In this document: piece by piece, positions 34,148 through 47,217 of the stretch
Numbering within the stretch: the stretch's first letter is position 1
How the letters are laid out: each line of letters starts with the position of its first letter
Assembly (NCBI GenBank): GCA_047967505.1
Contig: CM106538.1
Source of the DNA: Dipteris shenzhenensis
Lineage: Eukaryota > Polypodiophyta > Polypodiopsida > Gleicheniales
DNA: 64,000 nt
Direction: 5' to 3' (one strand)
Notes under the pieces: model-generated
Told to the model about the DNA's origin: nothing
The model's database searches: none
The model's input: the letters and a program-made list of their open reading frames with translations, nothing else
Position numbers and translations under genes: made by a program

Positions 34148-37100
34148 CCCTTGTATAATAGTTGCTCCTCTTATAATTTTCCATTTAAAGGCTTTGGATT
34201 TATAATTTCTCTTTGGATACTTATAGTATTAAAAATTTTTCATTTAGAGTGCTCTAGCATATGGTGGATAAAAATGTAATGATCTTTTAGATAAAACGTG
34301 GGGATTAATATTGTGATTAGCAGTCATAATGATGACCATGTGGACTTGGGTGGAAAAGCAGTGGAGTTTTACATATTTTGGAGGTATCCTAGTTTGGGAG
34401 GTATGCTACATAGCTGACCGATCGCACCTTAACGTTGACCGATCTGAACTTTCGTGATTCTCCTCACTTTCCTCTTCTACCGATTTCCTCCTACCGTTAA
34501 GCATTGCCTTGCTTCATCGGCTCATCTCATCAGTGCACCCTTATTCTCTCAAGTGCACTCGAATGCTCTTTTACCAATGCTGTCTCAGATGCTGATGTCG
34601 CCCTCCCCCATACCGTCTTGACTTGCTGCCTGCATCCCGTGCCTTTCTTTCCTGTGTACTGCATGGATTCTGGGCGACCCTCTTCCTCCTTAAGTGCTTA
34701 GCTACTCTTGTCTCATTGCCTTGTACTTGCTATGTTCCTGCGTACTAGCTTGACTCTTGAGATGGTTACTTGCTATAGTTTTTAACGGGTTTGCATACGG
34801 TGATCTCCTATCTACATGAGACGGTGACTACCCGCACTCTGCCTACTGTTGTTCGGGCCTCATGTCCCCTACGGGGCCTTAATTGCAAGCTTTAGTTGCG
34901 CTGATGATTCATTGGGTTTCCTCTTACGTGATCAAAGGGCTGCTCTGCCGTCTACCCTGGACCTCAAACTTGTGCTCGGCTTCTTCATACAATCATTCGG
35001 TTGCAGGGAGCTTACTTCTCTCATGAGCCCTCAGCTAACACACTTAACGTAGCTATGTGTAATCTTCCATGGATCGGTTTCCGACTATATATGCGGCCTT
35101 TACATCTCATGCAGCTGATAATGTTTGCTATGGAAGCTTTGGTGTCATCGGGTCATCGTGGTAAACGATCAACTTTGGTAGCGTGGCTTAGTTGTTTTAT
35201 TACTCTTGTTTATGTGACTTGCTTGCCCTTGAACTCATATCTATTTGTTACGGGCTTGTCAGCCCCTAAAATCGACTTCAAGGACAACCTCACTTCCTAT
35301 CGCTAGCTCTCTTAAAACTTCGATAGTTGCAGTCTGCGCTGTTTGTCCGTTAGTAGACAATCCATTGGGTTTCTTCTCTCCTTTGTAGATGACTAGCCAA
35401 TCGTCACTTATGGTCTTGCTTCATATACTGTAACCTTCACCTAGCTACAGTCATGTAGCGGCTCGACCTTCAACTTCACAGATAATAAGTCTTATCTCCA
35501 TACGCTCAAGTATGTCGTGGATCTTTATCTCCTTTTTGTAATGTATTGTCTTGCTGAGTCCCTTGTCTGCTCAGTCGCGACTGCTTGATCCGTGATTCTT
35601 GTTACCTTTGTATGCTATTCACGTATATTATGCTGCTGCAGTGCATGCTACTTCCATATGAGAGCTTTGTCGTTTCCAAACAGGTGGCGGACTTATTTGC
35701 TACCAATTTTTCTGGTATGTTGATGCTTGCTTCTGTCTCTTGCATCTCGTAGCACTCTCGGTAGTTGGGCAAGTCCCTTAGTCGTTGCTTAAGGCATTGT
35801 GGCAACGTTTGGTCTTGGCAGATAGCTCTGCATTGAACTAACTCCGAGGATTTGTGCTAGCTCCTATGGATTGAGTGTTTGGCTCCTTGTTACGCTATTT
35901 ATGTATCTATACTAAAATTCTCCATGCTCTCTATACGTGTGGTTATAATGTTATTAATTCTATTTTGTTAGTTATGATTTTTTAAATATTATTTAAAAAA
36001 TTGTTCTCCCATTGTATTTATTTATATATTTTTGCTCTCTTCTAGATAAACATAAACCTTATCAGTTTAATGTTTCCTTATCTTTAGTGGCCCCTTTACT
36101 TTTCTAATGTTGTAACTTATTACTTTAATTCCATCTTGCACCTAAATTTATGCAATAAGAACGTAAATCCCTTAATTGTTTTATTATTAAGAGAATGCTC
36201 TAAATTAATCTCTCTCTCTCTCACTCTCTCTCTTTCACACACACACACACACACATTGATGCCAAAAATTGATATTTTTTATTTGGCATTTGTATTGTTT
36301 TCTTCTATGTTTGATAAGAGTTTGAGTAGCAAGAGATAGCCTAGCAGCTCTCACTTATTTCTATTTTCTAAGATATTGTATGGGATTGGGAGGATGAGTG
36401 GAATGGATCATTGTAAATATCATAGGCATGAATTATAAATACCTTGGTATGGGGTGAGAGTTATTTGTGTATGGGATATTATGGGGTTTTTAGAAAATAG
36501 GAAGAGTGAGTCATATAAAGAGGTGGGCTCATGTCCACGTGTTCCAATAATATAAGAGAGGCCACATGCCAAGCGTGTGGAAGGCATGTGGAGGAGTGTG
36601 GAGTCAAGAGGAATCCTTCTAGAATTCCTATGTGGAATAAGGAGGATGTGGACATATGGAATAGAGAGGGTCCCTATGGGCTCCATGTGGGGAGACTCTT
36701 GACTTTCTCAATATTTTAAGAGTCTTGAGCATCTTTTGATGGGACACATGGCAAGAGTAGCCAAAAAGGACATGGATGGTGACATACGGGCTTATGTGAT
36801 TGATGGGGAAAAGAATCCACAGGTAGCAATTATAAATGGGTGAAGGAGGATGACAAAATCTCTATAAACGGAGCCCTCCTCTCCCTTGTTCAACATCTCT
36901 TTCACCATTATGCCTCGTGTTGCTATAGCTCTAGTCTCCTCAAGCCTCTTCTATGAGCCTTCTCTCCCTCTTGTAGATATTCTCTTATGTAGACTCTTGA
37001 GTCTATCTCTCTCTAGTTCACTCTCTCTATGAGTAGTGTTGGAGCTTCCGCTCCCTATTTTTTTACCCCCTTTCAGTAAACTATCCATATCTCTTCAACT

Positions 37101-37800
37101 GGTTATCTGTTTTCAACGAAACTTACATCAGTATGAAGCTCACTTCAAGACACATCCCTGTAATGTACTTTAATTTTTTATATCAGTTTTCTGGTGGAAG
37201 TTATAGACCTCTATGTTTTCTAGCAACTTGTAGAATGATTTTGAGCCATTTCTAGAGGCTTCTATGAAGGAGGTTCCATGTTTCCCCAGAATTTACCCAT
37301 CCAGCCAAATCAGCCCCTTCAAGCCCCTAGATATATATCAGTTCATGTCACGTGGAGTCGAAAGATCTTCTTCCAACAACGCATCGCTCTTCTCCTTGGC
37401 GCCGACCGGCTTGGTGAGATAATGGCCTCTGCGGATCCTTTTCTTCCCCCGATGCTAGACTACGTCACTTGGGATGTTTCTCTAAAGGAAGCAAAGAGAA
37501 AGACATGTTGTGGTTTTCTTTGCATGAAAATATTTTCTTCATCTCTCTTTGCAAGTGATAAGGGTCCCTATTATTAAGATTGGAAAGAGCAGAAAGCTAA
37601 GAGGTGAGTGAAGTTTCATTACCCCTAACTTCATGTCACAACACACACACCCACATTACCCCCCTTGATTAAGTTTTTCAAAAATTGATGGTTTGTAAGG
37701 GTGTGGACTACCCCCTGCCTAATTCTTCCTGTGTCTTTAGTAAAAGAGTCTTTCTCTCTCTGCTTCAATCCCTTTATATTTGCCTTAGGAGTTTATTCAT
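34148..37800. other. Sequence between repeat copies B and C
   Basis: 3.6 kb without recognised retroelement genes. Open frames at 34504-34701, 35001-35306 and 37278-37577 show no motif. A TC/AC microsatellite lies at 36205-36255. Because B and C are direct repeats, this might be the inside of a non-autonomous element, but I see no primer-binding site or polypurine tract. Confidence 0.4.
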
Positions 37801-37804
37801 TTTC

Positions 37805-39205
<1,401 letters not shown>

Positions 39206-39789
39206 TTGGTTTTCTTTTTTTTCCCCTTAATTTCTCTTTAATTTTTCTTTGAAGTTTCTTTAAATTTTCTTTTTTTCCTTTTAATTTTCTTTAAATTATT
39301 TTTTTAAATGTGTTATTACTATTTTCTTCCCTTTTTCTTTTTTAAAAATTTTCCTCCACCCCCCTTTTTTTTCTATTTTGTTGTTTTTAATTACTCTGGT
39401 TATGTCCTATTCTACTTTCTTTATATATATATATATATATATACTTACTCCTAATTCTTATGTTCTACATATCCAATTTTTTTATTTGATTAGCTTTACC
39501 TAATTAACTATAATATCTTATAAAGTCATAAATTATAAAACTCAAGTAAACTAATCTCTCCTTACTCTTAGATTTTTTTACTTCTAATTCTAATTTTAAT
39601 ATTGGCAAGGGCTTAACTTAGTGTCCTACCCTCAATAAAGTCCCCCTCCCTGCATTTTTCTACCCGCCACTAATTACCCGCCCATCTCGCACTTTCATGC
39701 ACTTTGTGGGAGAAGTACAAATGCCCCCCCTCCTAAGGTAGTCCTCAACCACTCGACTCTCTTCTCGACTAAACCTCCCTGCCCCTATA
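39206..39789. other. AT-rich left flank of the Copia chimera
   Basis: T-rich sequence with a (TA)n run at 39422-39442; no gene recognised. Confidence 0.5.
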
Positions 39790-39960
39790 TGAGAGTGCTC
39801 TCAACGAAAGCAAGAACAAAAGAGGGAGAGAGAGAAACAAAGAGCCACACAAGTTTTGGTGGGTGCAGAACCACCCTAATCTTCTTTTGCATTCATTTAT
39901 ATACGTGTTTGAGTATTGTACATAACTGAGGTAAAGGCACAGTGACCTTTAACCCCCACA
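39790..39960 (-). repeat. Copia LTR, inverted copy
   Basis: 171 bp, reverse complement of the LTR at 47045-47217, with the TG...CA ends expected for an LTR. Differences are scattered substitutions and a shorter CT tract. Confidence 0.85.
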
Positions 39961-40013
39961 ACCTCCCACTTAAAGGACAATGTGCCTTTAAGCGAGAACA
40001 ACCAGTGAGCATA

Positions 40014-41436
40014 CTATCCAATGCCCATCAATACATGACAATACTCAAACCGCTGACTAGGTAGACTCTTTGTCAACATATCTGCAAGGTTATCATCTGT
40101 ATGAACCTTGACAAGCTCTATGCGCTTGTCCTCAAGTACCTCCCTGATGAAATGGTACCTGACCTCAATGTGTTTGGTCTTTTCATGAAAGACCAGATTC
40201 TGTGCTAGCTGAATAGCACTCATGGAATCATTATGCAATGTCGGTACACCTGTATGAATCCCCAAATCTCCCACTAGCCGATCAAGCCATATAGCCTCCT
40301 TGCAACCCTCTATGGCTGCAACATACTCAGCCTCTGTGGTAGACAAAGTACCGCACTTCTGTGTGCGAGACATCCACGACACTGCACCACCTGCAAAGGT
40401 GAACACATAACCAGAAGTGGATCTCCTACTATCCACATGCCCTGCATAGTCTGAATCTGTGTACCTAAGTATACGCATGTCTCCTCTACCAAGGCAGATG
40501 CACATCTCCCTGGTACCCTTCATGTACTTCATGATGCACTTAACTGCCTCCCAATGCCTCTTTCCTGGATTAGCCATATACCGGCTAACAACTCCCACTG
40601 CCTCCCCACTGCAAATGCAATGTCTGGTCTAGTAGCTATCATAGCATACATAAGACTCCCAACTGCTGATGCATAAGGAACCTTGGCCATCATGGCCCTC
40701 TCCTCATCTGATTTGGGACTATCTGTGTGACTCAGTTTCACATATGGAGGCAATGGAGTACTCACTGCCTTCCCCCCCTCCATATTGAAACGCTGCAATA
40801 CTTTTGTAACATACTCTTTTTGTGAAAGCCAAAGGAGTTTCCTACTCCGATCATGCGTGATGTGCATACCAAGAATATGACCAAGTCCCAAATCCTTCAT
40901 ATCAAAGGCCCATGCAACTTGGCCTTTAATGCATCTAGCTCATAAGTATTCTTGCTAGCCAATAGCATATCGTCCACATATAGTGCCAAGATTATCAGGC
41001 TATTATCATTAGCCCTTTTAGTGTAGAGGCAGTGATCAATTTCACTCCTTCTAAAACCTTGGGACCGAATGAAAGCATCAAACTTCTGATACCATTCTCT
41101 AGGCACTTGCTTAAGACCATAGAGACTCTTCTTCAACTTGCAAACTAAATGCTCTTTGCCCTTTTCTTCAGAGCCTTCCGGCTGCACCATGTAAATTTCC
41201 TCATGCAAATCCCCATGCAAGAAAGCTGTCTTGACATCCATCTGCATAAGCTCCATATCCTCTGATGCCACTAGTCCAAGCATGCATCTAAGTGTGGTCA
41301 TCTTCACAACTGGAGAGAATATCTCATCAAAGTCCACACCCTTCTCTTGCTTGAACCCTTTAGCGACCAAATGGGCCTTGTACCTAGGCACATCATCACC
41401 TGTGACCTTCATTTTGTAGACCCATTTACATGGCAA
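40014..41436 (-). pseudogene. Copia RT-RNase H, inverted arm
   Basis: The minus strand reads from CKWVYKMKVTGDDV (41436) through the RT core [24 protein letters not shown] and the catalytic YVDDMLLASK box (near 40960-40980). RNase H follows, with YTDSDYAGH, STTEAEYVA and KTKHIEVRYHFIREVLEDK, to 40014. Breaks: one base missing at about 40905 (KLHGPL instead of KLHEAFDMK) and an 11-bp duplication near 40600 that shifts the frame. It lacks the TGG-to-TAG change and the 86-bp duplication of the plus arm, so the two arms decayed separately. Integrase, protease and gag are absent from this arm. Confidence 0.9.
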
Positions 41437-41450
41437 TGCTTTCTCTCAAC

Positions 41451-41462
41451 TGGTATCAGAGC
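41451..41462 (+). other. Primer-binding site for initiator tRNA-Met
   Basis: TGGTATCAGAGC is complementary to the 3' end of plant initiator tRNA-Met, as in most plant Copia elements. The preceding ctctcaac contains the last bases of the LTR; everything upstream of that comes from the inverted arm. Confidence 0.9.
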
Positions 41463-42878
41463 TCGGGTGATCTAGCTGAGCGTGCGTGAATGCTTGGAAG
41501 CTCAGCAGCTCTGTGGGAGGAAGGAGAAGCTCTGTGGGAAGCTTTCTAGGTGACTTTACTTGCATCCGAGTGTGCAGAGACCTTGGAGGAACCTTTGGAA
41601 AAGTCACTTTGCTTTGCGAAGTGGTTTTGAGAGCCTGTTAAGAGCTTTCAAAGAAAAAGTCGTTTTTTGAGCTTTTTCCTGTTCCGTTCGATGACAGAGA
41701 CTCCGTATTGACTTGTAGAGGCAACTATTGCTTGCTTTTGGTGTCCTCATTACTTCAGGAGCTTGGAAACACCTTCATTCTTGAATCTGGGATCATTTCA
41801 GTGGATTTCTGACTCACTGTGTCAGTTCCTGCGTTTTTTGCCCGGGTGTTGGAACTCAAGTTTGGAGCAACCATTTGCAGATCTGTCAGTTCTGGTGGAC
41901 TCAGGAGGTCCTAAAACTTCTATGTTGCTCATCATTCGCACTCCGGTGGAGTTTACAAACTGCTTTGTTTCCAAAAACGTTTTTCAGTCCGTGTGTTGGA
42001 CCCAGTGATTGAGACCACGGTTTCCAAAACCGTCTGTCCCATTGCGTTCCGGATACCCAAAAACCCCTACCTGCTGTCAGTTCTTGCGCAATTCGGTGGA
42101 GGATTTTTAGAGTTATAGATCTCTGTGTATTCGATTTCATCTCTCTGTTATGCATTTTTCATTCTCAGGTTTTGAAACCTTAGATTTATGCCACATGGCA
42201 GTGGATAAGTGTTGACTCCCATTTCTCACTCATCGGTTGGGATTTTGGAGTTCTAGCAGAAGAGAGATATTTGCAGATTTTCTTGCTGAGTCCGATTATG
42301 CAATGGCGCCCATGTTTTGAGGCATCTCAGGTTCTATTTTCAGTAGCGCTCATTACCGTGGGACTATGATTTCTTGAGCATACCTTATGCAGATCACTCT
42401 GGTTGTAGTTTGAGCAGTGTGTGCTCATTCGTGGTCTGCATTGGGTTGCAATGGATGATTTATAGGCCATTTGGATGCATTGTGGTCCTTGTTCGATGCG
42501 CTGATAGGCCCAAATTGCCTTGTGGGATGCTATTTTTTATGGACGCTTTGCACATGGATGCTATTTTATGCTGAGGGACAGCTTTGACACATTGTTGGTG
42601 ATGCACTGATAGTGCTATGCTCTCTTGGATGAGATATAATTGATGCATATGCCAGTGGACGGTGTTTATGCTTGAGTCATTTGGCACTTATTAGCATTTT
42701 CTTTTGGGCCAGATTTGCTCATATGGATGCATAGTATATGCACATGAGTCAGAGGCTTTGAGCTTTGAGTTTTGGTGATATTTCACTCTATTGTGGCATA
42801 CACATTTGAGTGCACCTGGTATTTGGTGTGATTCTCTCTTGCAGGCACTAGCATTTGGGATTTTGTTTCATTTGTATC
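41463..42878 (+). other. Copia 5' untranslated leader
   Basis: About 1.4 kb between the primer-binding site and gag. Short frames (41763-42008, 42374-42574) have no gag similarity. It is unusually long for a plant Copia leader but shows no foreign gene. Confidence 0.7.
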
Positions 42879-43826
42879 ATGGCATCCTCTTCCATGTCTG
42901 AAAAGGAGTTTTTCAGCATTAAAAAGTTTGATGGGACAAACTTTTCTTTGTGGAAAGAACAAATAAGGGATGTGCTTATTCAAAAGAAGCATATTAAACC
43001 CTTGGCAGGTATTGAAGCTAAGCCTGCGGATATGTCTGAGGATGATTGGAATGAGTTGGATGCATTAGCAAAGTCTACTATTAGACTTCATCTGGCAGAG
43101 TTAGTTTATTTCACAGTAGTAAATGAGCAGACTATGGAAGATTTGTGGAAGAAACTGTGTGCCACTTATGAAAAGGAAACTGCCTCTAATAAAGTTTACC
43201 TCATGAAGAGGTTGTTTGAGCTGCAGATGAAGGAAGGGGTCTCCATTGCTTCTCACTTGAATGAATTCAATATTATTTTCAGCCAACTTCAGGCTCAGAA
43301 AATGAATTTTGATGCGGAGACTAAGGCAATATTTCTCTTATGTTCATTGCCATCCTCATGGGATACCTTCTGTACAGCTGTCAGTAAGTCTGCACCTGGT
43401 GGAGTACTGAAATTTGATGATGTTGTGGGTAGCTTGTTGGCCGAGGAGCTTAGACGGAAGTCTATGGATGGCAACAAGCAGGATGCAGCCTTAAATGTGC
43501 AAAGGGGCAGATCACAATTCAGGGGGAAGTCCCAAGAAAGAGGAAAGTCTCGTAGCAAATCCAGGGCATGGGACATTGAGTGTTACCATTGTGGCAAGAA
43601 GGGCCATATGAAAAAGGATTGCTACAAGCTGAAAAGAGAGCAAAAGGATAAGAAAAAGAATGCAAATTGGGGTGCAAATCAAAAGGAAGAGAGTCCAAGG
43701 GAGGACAAAGGAAAAGTGAAGATCGAGGAGATCAATGCAGTCACACATGATAGTGACAATGATGTTCTCTTCATGTCTAGTTTATCTGCAGAGTTGCTTA
43801 TCACTTCAGATGATGCATATTCCTAG
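42879..43826 (+). CDS. gag: Copia gag polyprotein
   Basis: Open frame from MASSSMSEKEFF (the ATG at 42879 fits better than one 24 bases upstream). Order: the FDGTNFSLWKEQIRDVL N-terminal signature; the UBN2/Retrotran_gag helices with LWKKLCATYE and FELQMKEGVS; a Lys/Arg/Ser-rich basic stretch; then a zinc knuckle with Cys243, Cys246, His251 and Cys256 (numbering from 42855), CX2CX4HX4C. It forms the particle in which reverse transcription takes place. The frame ends in TAG at 43824, and the protease follows in the same frame, so this stop is either a mutation or a separation of gag from pol. Confidence 0.9.
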   Translation: MASSSMSEKEFFSIKKFDGTNFSLWKEQIRDVLIQKKHIKPLAGIEAKPADMSEDDWNELDALAKSTIRLHLAELVYFTVVNEQTMEDLWKKLCATYEKETASNKVYLMKRLFELQMKEGVSIASHLNEFNIIFSQLQAQKMNFDAETKAIFLLCSLPSSWDTFCTAVSKSAPGGVLKFDDVVGSLLAEELRRKSMDGNKQDAALNVQRGRSQFRGKSQERGKSRSKSRAWDIECYHCGKKGHMKKDCYKLKREQKDKKKNANWGANQKEESPREDKGKVKIEEINAVTHDSDNDVLFMSSLSAELLITSDDAYS

Positions 43827-45617
43827 GATTGGATTTTGGATTCTGGTGCTTCATTCCATGTTACTCCCCATAGGGAATGGTTCTCCACTTATGATAGTGG
43901 AAAGACAGGTTGTGTGCATCTTGGAAATGACTATGCATGTGACATAGTGGGAGCAGGTGACATAAAGTTTTCTTTTGCAAATGGGTCTGCATTTGTTTTG
44001 AAACATGTGAGACATGTGCCTAACTTGACCAAGAGTCTTATTTCAGTGGGTCAGCTAGATGATGCTGGTTTTCACACCACTTTTGGCTTTCAAAGTTGGA
44101 AAATTCAAAAGGGCTCTATGCTTTTGGCTAGGGGTGCCAAGTGTGGGACTTTGTATCCCTTGCATGTATCAGGGGTATTTGATCATGTTGTTGCAATAAT
44201 CGAGCAGCCAAGCACTTCTTTGTGGCATTGCAGGTTGGGGCACATGAGCCAGAATGGAATGAAACTCTTATGCCGTTTGGGTTATGTACCGCATTTGAGT
44301 TTCTCTGATTTTGAATTTTGTGAGCACTGTCTCTATGGGAAGCAGACTAAATCAGCCCATAAAAGAAGGGGAAAGAAAGAGATTGAAATGCTTGATTTGG
44401 TGCATTCAGACGTATGTGGTCCCATGCCTACACGGTCATTAGGCGGGGCTAAATACTATGTGACATTCATTGATGATGCAACTAGGAAAGTGTGGGCTTA
44501 TGCTATAGCTCGGAAGAGTGATGTGTTCCAGGCATTTCCGAAATGGCTAGCCTTGGTTGAGAATCAGTCAGGTAGAACGCTTAAATGGCTACGGACTGAC
44601 AATGGTGGAGAGTATCTCTCTCATGACTTTCAACATTTCTATGATACTCGTGCGATTAAGAGGGAGCTTACATCCCCTCGTACTCCAGAGCAAAATCCAG
44701 TTGCAGAAAAGATGAACCGTACCATTCAAGAAAGGTTGCAATGCATTCTTTCCAATGCAAGTTTTTCTGGTGGTTTCTGGGCTGAGGTAATGAAGACTAC
44801 AGTGCATGTGATCAATAGATCACCTAGTAAGAGTTTGGATGGTGGTATTCCCAAAGAGGCATGGAGTGGAAAGAAGCCCTCTTACTCTCATTTGCATATA
44901 TTTGGGTGTGAGGCATATGCACATGTGCCAAAAGAGCTTCGAAAGAAGCTAGATCCTAAGTCTAGGAAATGCATCTTTCTAAGTTATGGTGAAAGTGGAG
45001 AGATGGGCTATCGTCTCTGGGATCCAAAAGCAAAGAAGATCATATGCAGCCATGATGTGGTCTTCAATGAGAAGAAGATGCATAAGGCACCCATGAGGGA
45101 TGTGGAAATGAGGAGAATCACTTTCCAGGATGTGAATCCACCTACCTATGTTGATAGACAGCAAGCTGTCCATGCACCAAATGTGCAAGAAATGGTACCA
45201 CCAAGTACTCCCACAGGTATACAATCAAGGGTAGATGATGGATCATCTATTGGTGGAAATGATGAGCCAAATGTGGCTGATATGCAAGTGGGACAGCAAG
45301 CTGAAATGCCCTTGAGAAGATCATCTAGAGTGTCTAGACCACCTGATAGGTTTGTTCCAGGGGTAGACTATGTGATGCTTACTGATTGCGGGGAGCCTTC
45401 TTGCTATAGAGAGGCTATGATGTGTGAGGATCAATGCAAGTGGGAGTATGCTATGCAATCAGAGATGAGTTCACTTATGAAGAATAAGACTTGGGACTTG
45501 GTTTCTTTGCCACATGGAAAGAAAGCATTGCCATGTAAATGGGTCTACAAAATGAAGGTCACAGGTGATGATGTGCCTAGGTACAAGGCCCGGTTGGTTG
45601 CTAAAGGGTTCAGGTAA
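43827..45617 (+). CDS. pol: Copia protease-integrase and start of RT
   Basis: In frame with gag after its TAG. Protease: WILDSGASFH (catalytic Asp). Pre-integrase and zinc finger: LWHCRLGHMS with CEHC. Integrase core: the DDE triad in LVHSDVCGP, LRTDNGGEY and PEQNPVAEKMN. The family usually has QNGVAER, so a substitution sits beside the catalytic Glu. Then follow the variable linker and RT start CKWVYKMKV..RYKARLVAKGF. The frame stops at 45615 with TAA, where the inverted arm keeps a sense codon (KGFKQEKG). About 594 codons. Coding is otherwise intact. Confidence 0.85.
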   Translation, partial: DWILDSGASFHVTPHREWFSTYDSGKTGCVHLGNDYACDIVGAGDIKFSFANGSAFVLKHVRHVPNLTKSLISVGQLDDAGFHTTFGFQSWKIQKGSMLLARGAKCGTLYPLHVSGVFDHVVAIIEQPSTSLWHCRLGHMSQNGMKLLCRLGYVPHLSFSDFEFCEHCLYGKQTKSAHKRRGKKEIEMLDLVHSDVCGPMPTRSLGGAKYYVTFIDDATRKVWAYAIARKSDVFQAFPKWLALVENQSGRTLKWLRTDNGGEYLSHDFQHFYDTRAIKRELTSPRTPEQNPVAEKMNRTIQERLQCILSNASFSGGFWAEVMKTTVHVINRSPSKSLDGGIPKEAWSGKKPSYSHLHIFGCEAYAHVPKELRKKLDPKSRKCIFLSYGESGEMGYRLWDPKAKKIICSHDVVFNEKKMHKAPMRDVEMRRITFQDVNPPTYVDRQQAVHAPNVQEMVPPSTPTGIQSRVDDGSSIGGNDEPNVADMQVGQQAEMPLRRSSRVSRPPDRFVPGVDYVMLTDCGEPSCYREAMMCEDQCKWEYAMQSEMSSLMKNKTWDLVSLPHGKKALPCKWVYKMKVTGDDVPRYKARLVAKGFR

Positions 45618-46991
45618 GAGAAGGGTGTGGACTTTGATGAGATATTCTCTCCAGTTGTGAAGATGACCACACTTAGATGCATGCTTGGACTAGTGGCATC
45701 AGAGGATATGGTGTGGACTTTGATGAGATATTCTCTCCGGTTGTGAAGATGACCACACTTAGATGCATGCTTGGACTAGTGGCATCAGAGGATATGGAGC
45801 TTATGCAGATGGATGTCAAGACAGCTTTCTTGCATGGGGATTTGCATGAGGAAATTTACATGGTGCAGCCGGAAGGCTTTGAAGAAAAGGGCAAAGAGCA
45901 TTTAGTTTGCAAGCTAAAGAAGAGTCTCTATGGTCTTAAGCAAGCGCCTAGAGAATGGTATCAGAAGTTTGATGCTTTCATTTGGTCCCAAGGTTTTAGA
46001 AGGAGTGAAATTGATCACTGCCTCTACACTAAAAGGGCTAAGGATAATAGCCTGATAATCCTGGCACTATATGTGGATGATATGCTATTGGCTAGCAAGA
46101 ATACTTATGAGCTAGATGCATTAAAGGCCAAGTTGCATGAGGCCTTTGATATGAAGGATTTGGGACTTGCAGGTTATATTCTTGGTATGCGCATCACGTG
46201 TGATCGGAGTAGGAAACTCCTTTGGCTTTCACAAAAAGAGTATGTTACAAAAGTATTGCAACGTTTCAATATGGAGGGGGGGAAGGCAGTGAGTACTCCA
46301 TTGCCTCCATATGTGAAACTGAGTCATACAGATAGTCCCAAATCAGATGAGGAGAGGGCCATGATGGCCAAGGTTTCTTATGCATCAGCGATTGGGAGTC
46401 TTATGTATGCTATGATAGCTACTAGACCAGACATTGCATTTGCAGTGGGAGTTGTTAGCCACTATATGGCTAATCCAGGAAAGAGGCATTACCAAGGAGA
46501 TGTGCATTTGCTTTGGTAAAGGAGACATGCGTGTACTTGGGTACATAGATTCAGACCATGCAGGGCATGTGGATAGTAGGAGATCCACTTCTAGTTATGT
46601 GTTCACCTTTGCAGGTGGTGCAGTGTCGTAGATGTCTCATGCACAGAAGTGCGTGGCTTTGTCTACCACAGAGGCTGAGTATGTTGCAGCCACAGAGGGT
46701 TGCAAGGAGGCTATATGGCTTGATCGGCTAGTGGGAGATTTGGGGATTCATACAGGTGTACCGTTATTGCATAGTGATTCCATGAGTGCTATTCAGCTAG
46801 CACGGAATCCGTTCTTTCATGCAAAGACCAAACACATTGAGGTCAGGTACCATTTCATCAGGGAGGTACTTGAGGACAAGCGCATAGAGCTTGTCAAGGT
46901 TCATACAGATGATAACCGTGCAGATATGCTAACGAAGAGTCTACCTAGTCAGCGGTTTGAGTATTGTCATGTATTGATGGGCATTCGATAG
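45618..46991 (+). pseudogene. Copia RT-RNase H, plus-strand arm
   Basis: RT continues with [31 protein letters not shown] and the YVDDMLLASK box at about 46070-46095. RNase H reads DSDHAGHVDSRRSTS, STTEAEYVAATEGCKEAIW and ARNPFFHAKTKHIEVRYHF to 46991. Lesions relative to the inverted arm: an 86-bp tandem duplication (45625-45710/45711-45796), a deletion of about 38 bp at 46490 and a TGG-to-TAG change near 46629. The duplication and the deletion together restore the original frame for RNase H. RT lies between them, out of frame with integrase. Confidence 0.9.
45625..45796 (+). repeat. 86-bp tandem duplication in Copia RT
   Basis: gtgtggactttgatgagat...gcatcagaggatatg occurs twice head to tail with one difference (ccagttg versus ccggttg). 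The inverted arm has a single copy. Confidence 0.95.
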
Positions 46992-47033
46992 TATGCTCAC
47001 TGGTTGTTCTCCCTTAAAGGCACATTGTCCTTT

Positions 47034-47044
47034 AAGTGGGAGAT
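47034..47044 (+). other. Copia polypurine tract
   Basis: aagtgggagat lies immediately before the LTR start and would prime plus-strand synthesis. Confidence 0.75.
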
Positions 47045-47217
47045 TGTGGGGGTTAAAGGTCACTGTGCCTTTACCCCGGTTATGTACAATACTCAAACAC
47101 ATATATAAATGAATGAAAAAGAAGATTAGGGTGGTTCTGCATCCACCAAAACTTGTGTGGCTCTCTGTCTCTCTCTCTCTCCTTCTTCCGTTCTTGCTTC
47201 CGTTGAGAGCACTCTCA
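47045..47217 (+). repeat. Copia 3' LTR
   Basis: 173 bp from TGTGGGGGTTAAAGG to GAGAGCACTCTCA, with TG...CA ends. A tatataaatg promoter-like element is at about 47101-47110, followed by a TC-repeat. Short for a Copia LTR. Confidence 0.85.

Larger units (their letters stand above)
39790..47217 (+). mobile_element. Copia element with inverted 3' end in place of its 5' LTR
   Basis: From left to right: an LTR on the minus strand (39790-39960), RNase H and most of RT on the minus strand (40014-41436), a junction at 41444/41445, the primer-binding site (41451), a leader, then gag, protease, integrase, RT and RNase H on the plus strand, and an LTR (47045-47217). The left arm (39790-41444) is the reverse complement of 45520-47217 apart from point changes and small indels. 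Both ends are therefore inverted: TGAGAGTGCTCTCA at the left, TGAGAGCACTCTCA at the right. No 5-bp target duplication is visible (ctata on the left, gggta on the right). Confidence 0.85.
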
